From Streptomyces beigongshangae (lineage in GTDB: Bacteria; Actinomycetota; Actinomycetes; Streptomycetales; Streptomycetaceae), in NCBI RefSeq assembly GCF_019710745.1, contig NZ_JAHKJW010000001.1, positions 226,760-290,759 on the forward strand: a DNA stretch of 64,000 bases, read 5' to 3'. The position numbers and the translations under genes are program-made. Under the pieces are notes generated by a model. That model did not search any database and was not told the origin of the DNA. It saw only the letters and a list, made by a program, of their open reading frames with translations. The first letter of the stretch is position 1. Every line of letters begins with the position of its first letter. Positions 48,757 through 58,354 of the stretch are shown piece by piece.

Positions 48757-49815
48757 GTGGCAGCGCACCGCAAGCCCGGACGGCGTTCGCTCGGCCGCGG
48801 TACGGCCCGCACCGCCCTCACCGTCGCGCTCGCCGGCGCGGCGAGTGCGACAGGCTTGGCCGGGACGGGGGTCGCCGCGCCCGACCCGACGGCGGCGCGG
48901 GTGCGGGCCGAGGCCGACAGGCTGTACCGGGAGGCGGAGGTCGCCACCGAGAAGTACAACGGGGCCGAGGAGAGGTCCACGAAGGCGGCCGATCGGATCG
49001 ACACCCTCCAGGACCGGACCGCGCGCGGCACGGAACGGCTCAACTCCGAACGGGAGGCACTCGGTTCGCTGGCGACCGCCCAGTACCGGGACGGAGGTGT
49101 CGACCCCTCGCTGGGGCTGCTGCTGTCCGCGGACCCCGATCAGTACCTGGACGGGGCCGCGTTCGCCGAGCGGGCGGGCAGCAGGCAGGCCGCGACGGTG
49201 TCGCGTGTACGCAACCGGCTGCGGGAGATCGAGCAGTTGCGCGGCGCCGCGCGCGTCGAACTGGCCACGCTCAGGGAGCGGCAGGCGGACCTGAAGCGGC
49301 ACAGGAGGACGGTCACCGGGAAGCTGGACGAGGCACGCCGGCTGCTGTCGCGGCTGCCGGACGAGGACCGGGCCCACACCGGCGCGGATGACCCGGACAC
49401 CGCCCGCGCCTCGCGCTCCACCGCCCCACGCGCTCTCGTGGCGGGCTCCCCCGTGACGGCCCCCTCCTCCCGTGCGGCGATCGCGGTCTCGTACGCCTAC
49501 AGGAAGCTGGGCAGCCCGTACGTATGGGGCGCCACCGGTCCCGACGCCTTCGACTGCTCGGGACTGACACAGGCCGCGTACCGCGCCGCGGGCGTCTCGC
49601 TGCCCCGTACGACGTACGCGCAGATCGACGCGGGCCGACGCGTCGCACGGTCCGAACTCCGCCCCGGCGAGCTGGTGTTCTTCTACTCGGGCATCAGTCA
49701 TGTGGGCCTGTACGTGGGCAACGGCCGGATGATCCACGCCCCCAATTCGTCGGCTTCGGTCCGGGTGGCCCCGATCGGCGAGATGCCGTTCGCGGGAGCG
49801 ACGCGGGTGGCGTGA
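48757..49815 (+). CDS. Second NlpC/P60 peptidoglycan hydrolase
   Basis: A 352-residue paralogue of the product of 46473-47642. Signal peptide: RGTARTALTVALAGAASAT then GVAAPD. The coiled-coil region runs about 45-205 (YREAEVATEKYNGAEERS aligns with the first paralogue's YQQAGTATEKYDAARERT). The NlpC/P60 domain has FDCSGLTQAAY, ISHVGLYVGNG and MIHAPNSSA. It is secreted and acts on wall peptides. GTG 48757 (MAAHRKPGRR) is the family-type start; GGAAGGA is 13 bases upstream. Unlike its paralogue it has no recognisable c-di-AMP riboswitch. Confidence 0.88.
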   Translation: MAAHRKPGRRSLGRGTARTALTVALAGAASATGLAGTGVAAPDPTAARVRAEADRLYREAEVATEKYNGAEERSTKAADRIDTLQDRTARGTERLNSEREALGSLATAQYRDGGVDPSLGLLLSADPDQYLDGAAFAERAGSRQAATVSRVRNRLREIEQLRGAARVELATLRERQADLKRHRRTVTGKLDEARRLLSRLPDEDRAHTGADDPDTARASRSTAPRALVAGSPVTAPSSRAAIAVSYAYRKLGSPYVWGATGPDAFDCSGLTQAAYRAAGVSLPRTTYAQIDAGRRVARSELRPGELVFFYSGISHVGLYVGNGRMIHAPNSSASVRVAPIGEMPFAGATRVA

Positions 49816-49841
49816 GCGGGAGCTTCACGCACTGCGTTTGG

Positions 49842-49890
49842 TCGCGGATCGCGGATCGCGGGTCGCAGGTCCCGGGTCACGGGTCACGGA
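49842..49890. repeat. Seven tandem TCGCGGA-type heptamers
   Basis: TCGCGGA twice, then TCGCGGG, TCGCAGG, TCCCGGG, TCACGGG and TCACGGA, in the gap between the NlpC/P60 gene and the convergent response-regulator gene. Confidence 0.75.
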
Positions 49891-49957
49891 TGTGCGCCGC
49901 GCCGGGCGAGGACCTGCCGAGCCGTCACACCGGTCGCCCTGCCGTCCTGCCGTCCGG

Positions 49958-50707
49958 TCACACCAGCCTGCGTGCCGTCGCCCATCTCGTCAGCTCGTGC
50001 CTGTTGGACAGCTGCAGTTTGCGCAGAACCGCCGAGACGTGGGACTCGACCGTCTTGACGGAGATGAAGAGCTGCTTGGCGATCTCCTTGTACGCGTACC
50101 CGCGCGCGATGAGGCGCAGGACCTCGCGCTCACGCTGGGTCAGGCGGTCGAGGTCCTCGTCGACGGGCGGGGCGTCGGTCGAGGCGAAGGCGTCGAGGAC
50201 GAAGCCGGCCAGGCGGGGGGAGAAGACGGCGTCGCCGTCCTGGACCCGGAAGACGGAGTCGACGAGGTCCGTACCGGTGATCGTCTTCGTGACGTAGCCG
50301 CGGGCGCCGCCCCGGATCACACCGATCACGTCCTCCGCCGCGTCCGACACGGACAGTGCGAGGAACCGGACCGGCTGCTCGGCGTCTGCCATCAAAGGCG
50401 AGCAGCGGCGCAGCACTTCGACCCCGCCGCCGCCCGGCAGGTGCACGTCCAGGAGGACCACCTCGGGGCGGGTCGCCGTGATGACCGTGACCGCCTGGTC
50501 GACGTCCGCGGCCTCGCCGACCACTTCGACGCCGGTCCGCTCGGTCTGGCCGATCTCCGCCCGAACTCCCGTACGGAACATGCGGTGGTCGTCGACGAGC
50601 ACCACGCGCACCCGCCGTCCGGGCCCGGCCCCCGTCGGGTCCCCGGCCCCGCCGGTGCCGGTCGCACCCGCTCCGGCCGCTCCGGTCGGTTCGCTCGCGT
50701 CGCTCAT
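49958..50707 (-). CDS. LuxR-family response regulator
   Basis: A 249-residue NarL-type regulator. Receiver domain at about 32-155 with the acidic pair DDH, phosphoacceptor Asp87 in VVLLDVHLPGG, and Lys in GYVTKTITG. The LuxR HTH is in the last 65 residues (LTQREREVLRLIARGYAYKEIAKQL split over two helices). A Gly/Ala-rich N-terminal 30 residues precede it. Its start overlaps the kinase stop by 4 nt (ATGA), so the kinase is its partner. Probable target: the divergent PspC-LiaF-like gene. Confidence 0.93.
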   Translation of the reverse strand: MSDASEPTGAAGAGATGTGGAGDPTGAGPGRRVRVVLVDDHRMFRTGVRAEIGQTERTGVEVVGEAADVDQAVTVITATRPEVVLLDVHLPGGGGVEVLRRCSPLMADAEQPVRFLALSVSDAAEDVIGVIRGGARGYVTKTITGTDLVDSVFRVQDGDAVFSPRLAGFVLDAFASTDAPPVDEDLDRLTQREREVLRLIARGYAYKEIAKQLFISVKTVESHVSAVLRKLQLSNRHELTRWATARRLV

Positions 50708-51987
50708 GTCTCCGCCCTCTCCATCTGCAGCTCGACCTCCGTGCCGCCGTCCGGTACCGCCCGCAGCCGGGCCGTACCGCCGTTGCGCTCCATGCGGCCG
50801 ATGATCGATTCTCTGACGCCCATGCGGTCGGCGGGTATCGAGTCCAGGTCGAAGCCGGGGCCCCGGTCCCGGACCGACACGAAGACGGTCCTCCCCTCGA
50901 CCTCGGCGAAGACCTGCACCGCGCCGCCCTCGCCACCGTACTTGGCCGCGTTCACCATGGCTTCCCTCGCGGCCTGCATCTGGGCGCCGGTCCTGTCGTC
51001 GAGCGGGCAGTCACCGACGACCACGACCTCTATGGGGACCCCGTGCTTGTCCTCGACCTCCGCCGCGTTGCGCTTGACGGCCTCGGCGAGGGTGTCGGGC
51101 TCCTCCGCCTCGTCCTTGCCGGTGCCCTCCGGCTTGTAGAGCCAGTTGCGCAGATCGCGCTCCTGGGCGCGGGCGAGGCGTCGGACCTCGCTCGCGTTCT
51201 CCGCGTTGCGCTGTATCAGCGTCAGTGTGTGCAGCACCGAGTCGTGGACGTGTGCGGCGACCTCGGCCCGCTCCTGCGCGCGGATGCGCATCAGGCGTTC
51301 CTCGGAGAGGTCCTGGGTCATCCGCACCAGATAGGGACCGGCCAGCAGCGCTATCCCGACGAGGACGGCGAGCGCGGCCTGCAGGACCGAACCGAGGTGG
51401 GCGGCGGAGCCCTGCAGCACGAATATCCCCGAGACGCCCGCGGCGACGAGCAGCACCCCGGCCGCGGAGCGGAACAGCGTGATCGTGCGCTTGCGGCGGC
51501 CGACCTCCATCCAGCGGGCCCGTCGCGCGTTGTCCGCCTGCCGCCAGACCAGCGCCACGCCCGCACCGACGAGGACGGTGGGCCAGAGGTACGCCTTGGC
51601 GCCACTGCTCAGATCGACGTTCCCCACGAAGATCATGGCCACGACGACCATCGCGAGCAGCGCGACGATCTGCCCCTTGTCGGGCTTGCGGGCCACCAGT
51701 CTGCGGCGGCCGTCCGGGGCGGTCTCGGTGGCGAGCGCGGGAGGCCGCTCGGCGTCCACGCCCCCGACGCCGAGCGGGACGAAGAACCAGAACGACGCGT
51801 ACAGCAACGCCCCCAGGCCGTCCGCCATGAACAGGCCCGCGAAGACCAGCCGCACCCAGGTCACGGGCAGGCCGAGATGCCCTGCGAGCCCCCGCGCCAC
51901 TCCCCCGAGCCAGCGTCCGTCGCTGCTGCGGTAGAGCTTGCGCGGAGGCCGCGGGTCCTCGACGGTCAGAGTGGCGGCGTCCGGCAT
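50704..51987 (-). CDS. PspC-domain sensor histidine kinase
   Basis: About 427 residues. An N-terminal PspC domain (KLYRSSDGRWLGGVARGLAG with a helix at GALLYASFWFFVPLG), then three further membrane helices, then a HisKA_3-type dimerisation region with phospho-His at about 248 in VAAHVHDSVLHTL, and an ATPase domain ending AREAMVNAAKYGG (N box) and VRDRGPGFDLDSIP. It resembles LiaS/DesK-type envelope-stress kinases. ATG 51987 (MPDAATLTV) is chosen; GTG 52002 or ATG 52023 are alternatives. It is cotranscribed with the LuxR regulator. Confidence 0.88.
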   Translation of the reverse strand: MPDAATLTVEDPRPPRKLYRSSDGRWLGGVARGLAGHLGLPVTWVRLVFAGLFMADGLGALLYASFWFFVPLGVGGVDAERPPALATETAPDGRRRLVARKPDKGQIVALLAMVVVAMIFVGNVDLSSGAKAYLWPTVLVGAGVALVWRQADNARRARWMEVGRRKRTITLFRSAAGVLLVAAGVSGIFVLQGSAAHLGSVLQAALAVLVGIALLAGPYLVRMTQDLSEERLMRIRAQERAEVAAHVHDSVLHTLTLIQRNAENASEVRRLARAQERDLRNWLYKPEGTGKDEAEEPDTLAEAVKRNAAEVEDKHGVPIEVVVVGDCPLDDRTGAQMQAAREAMVNAAKYGGEGGAVQVFAEVEGRTVFVSVRDRGPGFDLDSIPADRMGVRESIIGRMERNGGTARLRAVPDGGTEVELQMERAET

Positions 51988-52199
51988 GCCATCGATATTC
52001 ACACGCGCGGCGCCGCCGGGCATCAGGGTCGGCCCCCGAGACTCCCCTGATCTTCACGGCCGGTCCTTGCGCCCCGGTCCTCGCGCCTCCGAGTCCGGTC
52101 CTCGCGTCCGGCATGAGGGTCGGCTCCGGGATCGAATTCAGGGTTCGGCCAGGGTCGTTCCGACTGCCGCCGGGGCCCCGCGGCCGTCACCATGGACGC

Positions 52200-53675
52200 A
52201 TGAGCGATCAGCAGCACGCCGCGACGGGTGCGGCGCCCGGTCCGGGCGCCGCACCGCGGGACTCCGTGCCCGCGACCGGTGCCCGGACGCCGGCGGGCGG
52301 GGAACCGCGCACACCGGGACCGACCGGCGCGTCCGGGGAGCCGCCAGCGCCCGGGGAGCCGTCGGCGCCCGAGGTGCCGCGCGGATTCCGGCGCGACCGG
52401 CGGCAAAAGATGCTGGGTGGTATCTGCGCAGGACTCGGGCGGCAGTGCGACATGGACCCGGTGATCTTCCGGATCGTGCTCGCGGTGCTCTCGGCGACGG
52501 GCGGCCTCGGCCTCATCTTCTACGGCTTCGCCTGGCTCTTCGTCCCGTACGACGAGGAGGAGGAGAACGAGGTGCGCAAGCTCCTCACCGGCCGCGTCGA
52601 CGGCCAGGCCCTGGCGGGCGTGCTGTTCGCCCTGGTGGGCTGCGGCGTCTTCCTCTCCATGCTGAACAACGGCGGCGTGCTGACCTTCGCGGCGACGCTC
52701 TCGCTGCTCCTCGCGGGCGCAGGCTACTGGTCGCGGCAGCGCGGCACCGACGTCCCCGACCCGCTCCCCCGCTCCCGGCCGCGGTCGAGCCGGGGGAACC
52801 CCATCGCCGTGCAGGCCGTCGCGGACGCCCCGCCGGAGGCGCAGGCGCCCCCCGTGCCCACCGCCTTCCCCTCCTGGTGGCGCGAGCCCATCGTCAAGGA
52901 CGGGACGTATGTGGGGGGCACCGGTTATCTGTGGGGCCCCAGGAGCACACGGGACCGCGACATCGCGGCTGCGGTCACCATCGCGCGCGGCGGTGGCACC
53001 GGAGCAGGCCGGGACATACGGACGCGGGAGACCAGGTCGCGCGGCCCCCGCGGGATCGGCGGCCGGGTGTTCTCGCTCGCCCTCGTCGTGGGCGTGCTCG
53101 GTACGAGGCTGACCTGGGACGACCACACGCTCGGCACCAGCCTGCAGACCGGCCTGGCCTGTGCGCTCGTCGTCCTGGGGCTGGGCATGGCGGTCAGCGC
53201 GTTCCTCGGGCGTACGGGAGCGGGATCGGTCTTCCTCGCCATCGTCACGGCGGGCCTGCTGGTGTGCGCGACGGTCCTGCCGAAGGACATCGGCACCCGC
53301 TGGGAGCGTACGGACTGGATACCGGGCACGGCGGCCGCCGTGCGGGAGCAGTACGACCTCGGCGCGGGCGTTGGCACGCTCGACCTCAGCCGGCTCGACC
53401 TCGGCAGGAGACAGACCGTGACGACCAACGCCGAGGTGGGTCTGGGACAGCTCAAGGTGATCGTGCCGAGGGACGCGACGGTGAAACTGCTCGTCGAAGT
53501 GGGAGTCGGCGACGTCCAGTTGCCGGGCGACGACAAACAGGACGTGGACGTGGCTCCGGGCAAGCGCAAGGAACTGACCCTCGTGCCCGTGAAGGGCAGC
53601 AGGAACGGCGGCACGCTCGACCTCACACTTGAGGTCGGCGTAGGACAGGCGGAGGTCACCCGTGCTACGTCATGA
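52200..53675 (+). CDS. PspC and LiaF-like membrane protein
   Basis: A 491-residue protein divergent from the PspC kinase. A Pro/Gly-rich N-terminus (1-60) precedes a PspC domain at about 60-120 (RRDRRQKMLGGICAGLGRQ, GLIFYGFAWLFVPYD). Further membrane helices follow at about 140-180 and 300-365. The last 110 residues are a LiaF-type beta domain (LGAGVGTLDLSRLDLG, EVGLGQLKVIVPRDATV, EVGVGDVQLPGDD). LiaF inhibits the LiaS kinase in Firmicutes, so this protein may restrain the kinase next door (inference). The ATG at 52200 lacks a ribosome site and is probably leaderless. Confidence 0.85.
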   Translation: MSDQQHAATGAAPGPGAAPRDSVPATGARTPAGGEPRTPGPTGASGEPPAPGEPSAPEVPRGFRRDRRQKMLGGICAGLGRQCDMDPVIFRIVLAVLSATGGLGLIFYGFAWLFVPYDEEEENEVRKLLTGRVDGQALAGVLFALVGCGVFLSMLNNGGVLTFAATLSLLLAGAGYWSRQRGTDVPDPLPRSRPRSSRGNPIAVQAVADAPPEAQAPPVPTAFPSWWREPIVKDGTYVGGTGYLWGPRSTRDRDIAAAVTIARGGGTGAGRDIRTRETRSRGPRGIGGRVFSLALVVGVLGTRLTWDDHTLGTSLQTGLACALVVLGLGMAVSAFLGRTGAGSVFLAIVTAGLLVCATVLPKDIGTRWERTDWIPGTAAAVREQYDLGAGVGTLDLSRLDLGRRQTVTTNAEVGLGQLKVIVPRDATVKLLVEVGVGDVQLPGDDKQDVDVAPGKRKELTLVPVKGSRNGGTLDLTLEVGVGQAEVTRATS

Positions 53676-53898
53676 ATTCCAGCCCGGCCGGCTCGTCGGG
53701 GGCTTCTTCATCGCCCTGACGGGTGCCGTCTACGCCGGCGATGCGGGCGGCCTGTGGGAGACCCCGTGGTTCGCGGTGGTCCCGCTCGTCGTCGGGGGCC
53801 TGTGCGGGGCCGCCGTGGCGGGCGGTCTGGCCCGCGGGATACGCCGCCACCGCCGCCGCGAGGCGCCTGCGCGGGAGAGCACGGGCGCCCCGGGCTAG
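53662..53898 (+). CDS. Small two-helix membrane protein
   Basis: 78 residues, GTG 53662, overlapping the PspC-LiaF-like gene by 14 nt and so coupled to it. Two hydrophobic segments: LVGGFFIALTGAVYAGDAGG and WFAVVPLVVGGLCGAAVAGG, then a basic tail (RGIRRHRRRE). No family recognised with certainty. Probably an accessory of the PspC/LiaF module. Confidence 0.7.
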   Translation: MLRHEFQPGRLVGGFFIALTGAVYAGDAGGLWETPWFAVVPLVVGGLCGAAVAGGLARGIRRHRRREAPARESTGAPG

Positions 53899-53947
53899 GC
53901 CCTGTCGTCAAGGCCGTTCGGTTCGCGGTCGGGTGGGACCGTCGAAG

Positions 53948-53978
53948 GGCTGGAGGGGCTGGAAGGGCTGGAAGGGTC
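53948..53978. repeat. CTGGAAGGG tandem repeats
   Basis: Three 9-bp units, GGCTGGAGG then GGCTGGAAG twice, in the region downstream of the small membrane protein gene. Confidence 0.65.
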
Positions 53979-54099
53979 GGAGGCGCGAGGGCGTCGATGC
54001 CGGTGGTGGCTTTGCGGCCGGTCGGGGCGATGCGGGGCCCCGGGCCGGTATCCGGGGACGGCTCGTTCGACGATCCGGATGCCCACCCTCGGACGAGCG

Positions 54100-54236
54100 A
54101 CGCCGTCACACCGTCGAGGCCGCCACACCATCAAACCGTCGACGCCCCACACCGTCACACCATCGACACCGCCACGCTGCCGACGCCGTCACGCCGTCAC
54201 GCCGTCGACGCCGTCACGCCGTCGATGCCGCCAACC
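54100..54236. repeat. CGCCGTCACGCCGTCGACG tandem repeats
   Basis: About 135 bp built of 9-10 bp CACGCCGTC/GACGCCGTC and CACACCGTC units, running into the last codons of the adjacent reductase gene. It fills most of the 315-bp gene-free stretch 53899-54213; only the CTGGAAGGG repeat is otherwise notable there. Confidence 0.7.
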
Positions 54237-55614
54237 CCCTCGGCGCCCCGTTCGTGAACGTCTTGCTCCGCATCAGGAACTCCCCGAGGTAGCCGTCCGC
54301 CGGCAGGCCGGGGACCAGTACGTCGGTCCGGTGGTCCCCGACATGGAGGTTCCGGATGGCCGGGGCGTCGAGCAGACGGCCGATCAGCTCCTGATCCGAG
54401 GTGAGAGCGGTGAGCACGAGCGTGTCGCGCAACGGGGCCAGTCCGTCGGCCCGGCTCCACGGCGCGACCCATACGCAGGGGAACGGCATCTCCAGGCGCG
54501 CCTGCGGTGCGTCGGCGCGGTCCAGCTGGAACACCGCCGGGCGCAGCACCGCCGAGCCGTCGCCGAGTTCGGCGACGATCGTGTCACCGCCGAGCCAGCC
54601 CCTGGCACCGTCGGCCGCGGCGTGCACGAACTTCTCCAGGTGCCGTGCGGTGTCCACCCGGCAGACCGGCAGCACCGCCCCGTCGTCCTGCGGCGGCAGC
54701 GAGGGAAGACCGGCCAGCCTCCCGGCGATGGCCTCGGCCACCGGCGCCGGGTCCCCTTCGACGAAGACGGCCGTGGTGTTCACGCACGCCGCGCCGGCCT
54801 GCCGGGCGACCGAGTCGACGATCGTGTCGAGATGCCGGGTGCCGTCGGTGTCCGAGGTGATCAGGATCTTGGCGCGGCCCGGCCCGTGCGGCAGTACGGT
54901 CGTCCTGCCCCGGTACCTGTCCACCACGTCGTCACCGCCGTAGACCATGGCCAGGTCGGCGCCCTCGACCAGGATGTCGGCGACGCCGTGGTCGGTGGGC
55001 AGCAGCACGACCCGGTCCGTGCCGAACCCGGCCTCGTGCAGGGCGGTGACCAGCCGGTGGGCGCTCAGCGGCTCGCGTCGCGAGGGCCGTACCGCGACCC
55101 GGTAGCCGAGCGCCAGCGCCTGTGCCCACTGCCCGTGGAGTCCGGGGTGGTTGCCGGCGGTGAGCGCGGCGAGCACATCGCCGCGCCTGATCCACACCGC
55201 GTTGCCGGTGCCGTGCGGCGCGTCGCGGCTGCCGCGCGGCCGGGCCTGGCCGGCGAAGCCGTACGCGCCGGCCAGGTCGGCCCCGGTGACCCCGGTGGCC
55301 TCCCGCACCAGGGAGACGGGCAGGCCGCTGACCCGGGCGACGGCGTGCTGGTACCGCTCGACGGACAGGCCGCCGAGGGTGGCGGTGGCGAACAGCCGGC
55401 CGGCCTCGGCCAGGGCGGCCGTCCGCTCGTCCGGCGGCAGCGTCCCCGCCCGCCGCAGCGCCGCCAGGGAGCGGCGGGCGTACAGCCGCGGCACCATGCT
55501 CAGCTCCACGGCCGCCCGGCCGGTGACGTCGGGGACGACCTCCCGCTCTTGCGTCCGGTAGGGCCCGTCGGGGCCGAGGGCGTCGAGGTGGATCCGTTCC
55601 GGAGAACCGGACAT
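54214..55614 (-). CDS. Aldehyde-dehydrogenase-fold acyl reductase (LuxC/EhpG-like)
   Basis: A 466-residue protein of the ALDH superfamily. The candidate catalytic Cys is in ARQAGAACVNTTAVFVEGD at about 276, and the cofactor region reads LTAGNHPGLHGQWAQALALG. It lacks the usual ELGGK Glu motif of true aldehyde dehydrogenases, as expected for acyl reductases such as LuxC. It begins 3 nt after the stop of the aminotransferase-adenylase fusion, so they form an operon. The expected reaction is reduction of an activated acyl group to an aldehyde with NAD(P)H (inference). Substrate unknown. Confidence 0.7.
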   Translation of the reverse strand: MSGSPERIHLDALGPDGPYRTQEREVVPDVTGRAAVELSMVPRLYARRSLAALRRAGTLPPDERTAALAEAGRLFATATLGGLSVERYQHAVARVSGLPVSLVREATGVTGADLAGAYGFAGQARPRGSRDAPHGTGNAVWIRRGDVLAALTAGNHPGLHGQWAQALALGYRVAVRPSRREPLSAHRLVTALHEAGFGTDRVVLLPTDHGVADILVEGADLAMVYGGDDVVDRYRGRTTVLPHGPGRAKILITSDTDGTRHLDTIVDSVARQAGAACVNTTAVFVEGDPAPVAEAIAGRLAGLPSLPPQDDGAVLPVCRVDTARHLEKFVHAAADGARGWLGGDTIVAELGDGSAVLRPAVFQLDRADAPQARLEMPFPCVWVAPWSRADGLAPLRDTLVLTALTSDQELIGRLLDAPAIRNLHVGDHRTDVLVPGLPADGYLGEFLMRSKTFTNGAPRGLAASTA

Positions 55615-55617
55615 CGT

Positions 55618-58110
55618 CTAGTACACCCCCTCGACGACCTTGGTGCCGCCGAACGTCACGACCGGCTTGATGTCGGCTACCGCATCGCCCGTCAGGCCCG
55701 CGGCGGGCGCCAGTCGGATCGCGGTGTCCCGTTCCAGGTTGTTGGGTATCAGCATGCTGCGACTCAGATGGTTCATGATCACCTGGCCGCGCTCGCCGTA
55801 GGGCACCGTCCGCCCGGTGTCCGGGTCGACGACCCTCATGCTGATGAACGGGTACGGCGGGTCGAAGGTGGACGGTTCGTCGTCGGTGAGCCCCTCCCGC
55901 TCGTACATCCCGGCGCCGACCATGGTGCTGCCGTAGAAGCCGAGCAGCCGGGTCTCGGGGAACACCTGGTGACGGAAGAGACCGCGGGTGTCGAGGTCCA
56001 TCGAGGCGCCGCCCCAGATGATGGTGCGGACCTTCCGGCCGATGAGCTCGGCCAGTTCCTCCTGGTCGGCCAGGGCCTCCAGCAGCGGCGGCGTGGTGAA
56101 GACGACGCCGACGTCCTGGCTGCGCAGAATCTCCCCGACCTGGTCGAGCACGTGCTCCAGGTATCGCTTCGCGTCCTCGTGCCTGCCCTGCGCGGCGCAC
56201 TTCTTGGCCCACCGCGGATCGAGGTCCACGGTGAACGGGACACCGCCGCGGCGGTGCGCCAGCGCCCGGCCCATGGGGGTGAACATGTGCGGTCCGCTCG
56301 GGCCGATCATCAGCCAGTTCACCCCGCGGGCGACACCGCGGGCGTCCAGGACCCCGGAGTGCCACGAGGTCAATTGTTCGTGCAGATCGGGCAGCCAGAC
56401 AATGCGTTTGGGCGCACCGGTCGTCCCACCGCTCTCGTAGATGTCCAGTGGAATGCGTTCGTCTCCGTATCCGCGGGGGATCAGGTCTTCCACACGGACA
56501 TCACGCAATTCGTCGACGACGTTCGGGAAAAGTGCCAGATCGGCTTCGGTGCGGATGTCCTTGCGCGGATCGAAATCCAGCCTTTTGGCTCGCTCCAGCC
56601 AGAAACGGGAACCGGTTTTCGGGTGGAAATGCCATTCCATGGTGGCGGCGAGCAGTTCCGGCATCGACGGCGGCAGTTCCCACGGCGCGTCGAGCACCGG
56701 CGACTGGACCGACGACTGGACAGACGACGGAGAGGCCGTCGGCACGGCCGCCCCCTTCCGGGACCCGGCGGTGTACTCGGTGAGCACCTCGGTCACGGCC
56801 GCCGCCACCCGGTCCGCCTCCTCGCGGCTCATCACCAGCGGCGGACTGATCAGTACGGTGTTCGGGTTGTTGCGGATGATGATCCCGTGGCGCTCCCGGA
56901 CCAGGGGCGGCACCCGGTCGGCCGACAGCGGCTTCCCGGTGTCCGGGTCCTGTGTCAGCTCGATACCGATCATGAGGCCGACCTGCCGTACCTGTCCGAC
57001 GCCGGGCAGTTCCTCCAGCCGGCGCAGCCGGTCGCCGAGGTGGCCGCCGATCTCGACGGCGGCCCCGAGCAGGTTCTCCCGCTCCAGGATGTCGAGGTTG
57101 GCCAGCGCCACCGCGCAGCCGGTCGCGTGCCCGCCGTAGGTGTACCCGCCGACGAATCCCTCGTCACGGGCGAGGACGTCGGCCACGTGGTCGGCCACCA
57201 GCAGCGCGCCCATCGGGAAGTAGCCCGAGGTCAGCCCCTTGGCGGTGACGATGAAGTCGGGCGTGACGCCCATCCGCCCGGCGGCGAACCAGTGCCCGGT
57301 CCTGCCGAACGCGGTGATGACCTCGTCGAGGATGAGCAGGATCCCGTGCTCCGCCAGGAGTGCGCACACCCGCGGCCAGTAGTCGGCGGGCGGTTCGATC
57401 ACACCGGCCACGCCGAGGACGGGCTCGCCGATCATGACCGCGATCCGGTCCGCGCCGATCTCGTGGATCGTCTCCCGCAGTTCCCGCAGGCAGAACTCGG
57501 TCGGGTCCTCTCCCCCGTACAGCTCCGGGTGGAAGGGCATCGGCGGGGTCAGGTGCCGGACATGGGGCAGCATGGGACCGAAGCCCTGGTGGAACATGGG
57601 CAGACCGGTCGCCGCGGCGCCGCCGTAGGAGACTCCGTGGTAGCCGAAGTTGCGGGCGAGGACCCAGGTGCGCTCCGGCTCGCCCCGCCGGTGGTGGTAG
57701 AGCCGGGCCATCCGCAGCGCGGCGTCGACCGCTTCCCCGCCGCCGCTGGTGAAGTACACCCGCTCCATCGGGGCGGGTGCCAGGCCGACGAGGCGGTCGG
57801 CGAGTTCGATCGAGGGTGCGTTGCTGAACTCGTGGAAGCTGCTGTAGTACTCCAGTTTCCCCATCTGTCCGGCCGCGATCTCGGCGAGTTCGCGCCGTCC
57901 GTGCCCGACGTGCCCGAGCAGGAGCCCGCCGGTGGCGTCCAGGTACTCGCGGCCGTGCGCATCGCGTAATCGGCAGCCGGCGCCCTCGACCATGATGACG
58001 CGGTCGGTGACGCCACCGGGCAGGTGCGGGTGAATCAGCCGGGACCGGTCTTTTTTCGCCAGGACTTCGGCGTCCTCCGGCAGTGTGTTCATTGCGCCCA
58101 GTGGCGTCAT
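55618..58110 (-). CDS. Class III aminotransferase fused to an adenylating enzyme (EhpF/LuxE-like)
   Basis: An 830-residue fusion. Residues about 15-440 are a class III PLP aminotransferase: [36 protein letters not shown] and PLP Lys291 in [18 protein letters not shown] Ser/Val/Gln-rich linker (about 455-475) follows. Residues about 480-830 are an adenylate-forming domain with the P-loop [15 protein letters not shown] (about 557), [24 protein letters not shown] and an acidic [11 protein letters not shown] segment, most like EhpF/LuxE acyl activators. The linker-proximal part has less GC-biased codons than its neighbours. The ATG at 58110 has GAGG upstream. Predicted: activation of an acid, and transamination of the aldehyde made by the next gene. 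Confidence 0.8.
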   Translation of the reverse strand: MTPLGAMNTLPEDAEVLAKKDRSRLIHPHLPGGVTDRVIMVEGAGCRLRDAHGREYLDATGGLLLGHVGHGRRELAEIAAGQMGKLEYYSSFHEFSNAPSIELADRLVGLAPAPMERVYFTSGGGEAVDAALRMARLYHHRRGEPERTWVLARNFGYHGVSYGGAAATGLPMFHQGFGPMLPHVRHLTPPMPFHPELYGGEDPTEFCLRELRETIHEIGADRIAVMIGEPVLGVAGVIEPPADYWPRVCALLAEHGILLILDEVITAFGRTGHWFAAGRMGVTPDFIVTAKGLTSGYFPMGALLVADHVADVLARDEGFVGGYTYGGHATGCAVALANLDILERENLLGAAVEIGGHLGDRLRRLEELPGVGQVRQVGLMIGIELTQDPDTGKPLSADRVPPLVRERHGIIIRNNPNTVLISPPLVMSREEADRVAAAVTEVLTEYTAGSRKGAAVPTASPSSVQSSVQSPVLDAPWELPPSMPELLAATMEWHFHPKTGSRFWLERAKRLDFDPRKDIRTEADLALFPNVVDELRDVRVEDLIPRGYGDERIPLDIYESGGTTGAPKRIVWLPDLHEQLTSWHSGVLDARGVARGVNWLMIGPSGPHMFTPMGRALAHRRGGVPFTVDLDPRWAKKCAAQGRHEDAKRYLEHVLDQVGEILRSQDVGVVFTTPPLLEALADQEELAELIGRKVRTIIWGGASMDLDTRGLFRHQVFPETRLLGFYGSTMVGAGMYEREGLTDDEPSTFDPPYPFISMRVVDPDTGRTVPYGERGQVIMNHLSRSMLIPNNLERDTAIRLAPAAGLTGDAVADIKPVVTFGGTKVVEGVY

Positions 58111-58204
58111 CGCATCCTCATATCGATAAGCGGTCGAAGGCTCTGTTCCAGATGTTCGACTGTTCGTCACGAGGATGCTAATGCAGGACGAAGAAGGGGG
58201 AAAA

Positions 58205-58255
58205 GCGTTCAAGTGGGCCATGCGTTCAAATGGGCCACGCGTTCAAGTGACCACC
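58205..58255. repeat. Three 17-bp tandem repeats GCGTTCAAGTGGGCCAT
   Basis: Units at 58205-58221, 58222-58238 and 58239-58255 (the last with changes at its end) lie 95-145 bp upstream of the fusion gene in a comparatively AT-rich 245-bp leader. Likely a regulator-binding array; on the coding strand each unit reads TTGAACGC. Confidence 0.75.
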
Positions 58256-58354
58256 CGTGCGCCGTCGAATTCGGAAACGAATGGCTCCGCTTTCATGACC
58301 CACTTGTCCGACGGAAAACATGTTCCCGGCGGACACCATGATTCAAAGTGCCGC

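Noticed and set aside
54100..54236. CRISPR-like array
   Set aside because: Units are 9-10 bp, contiguous and degenerate, with no spacers and no cas genes; simple tandem repeat.
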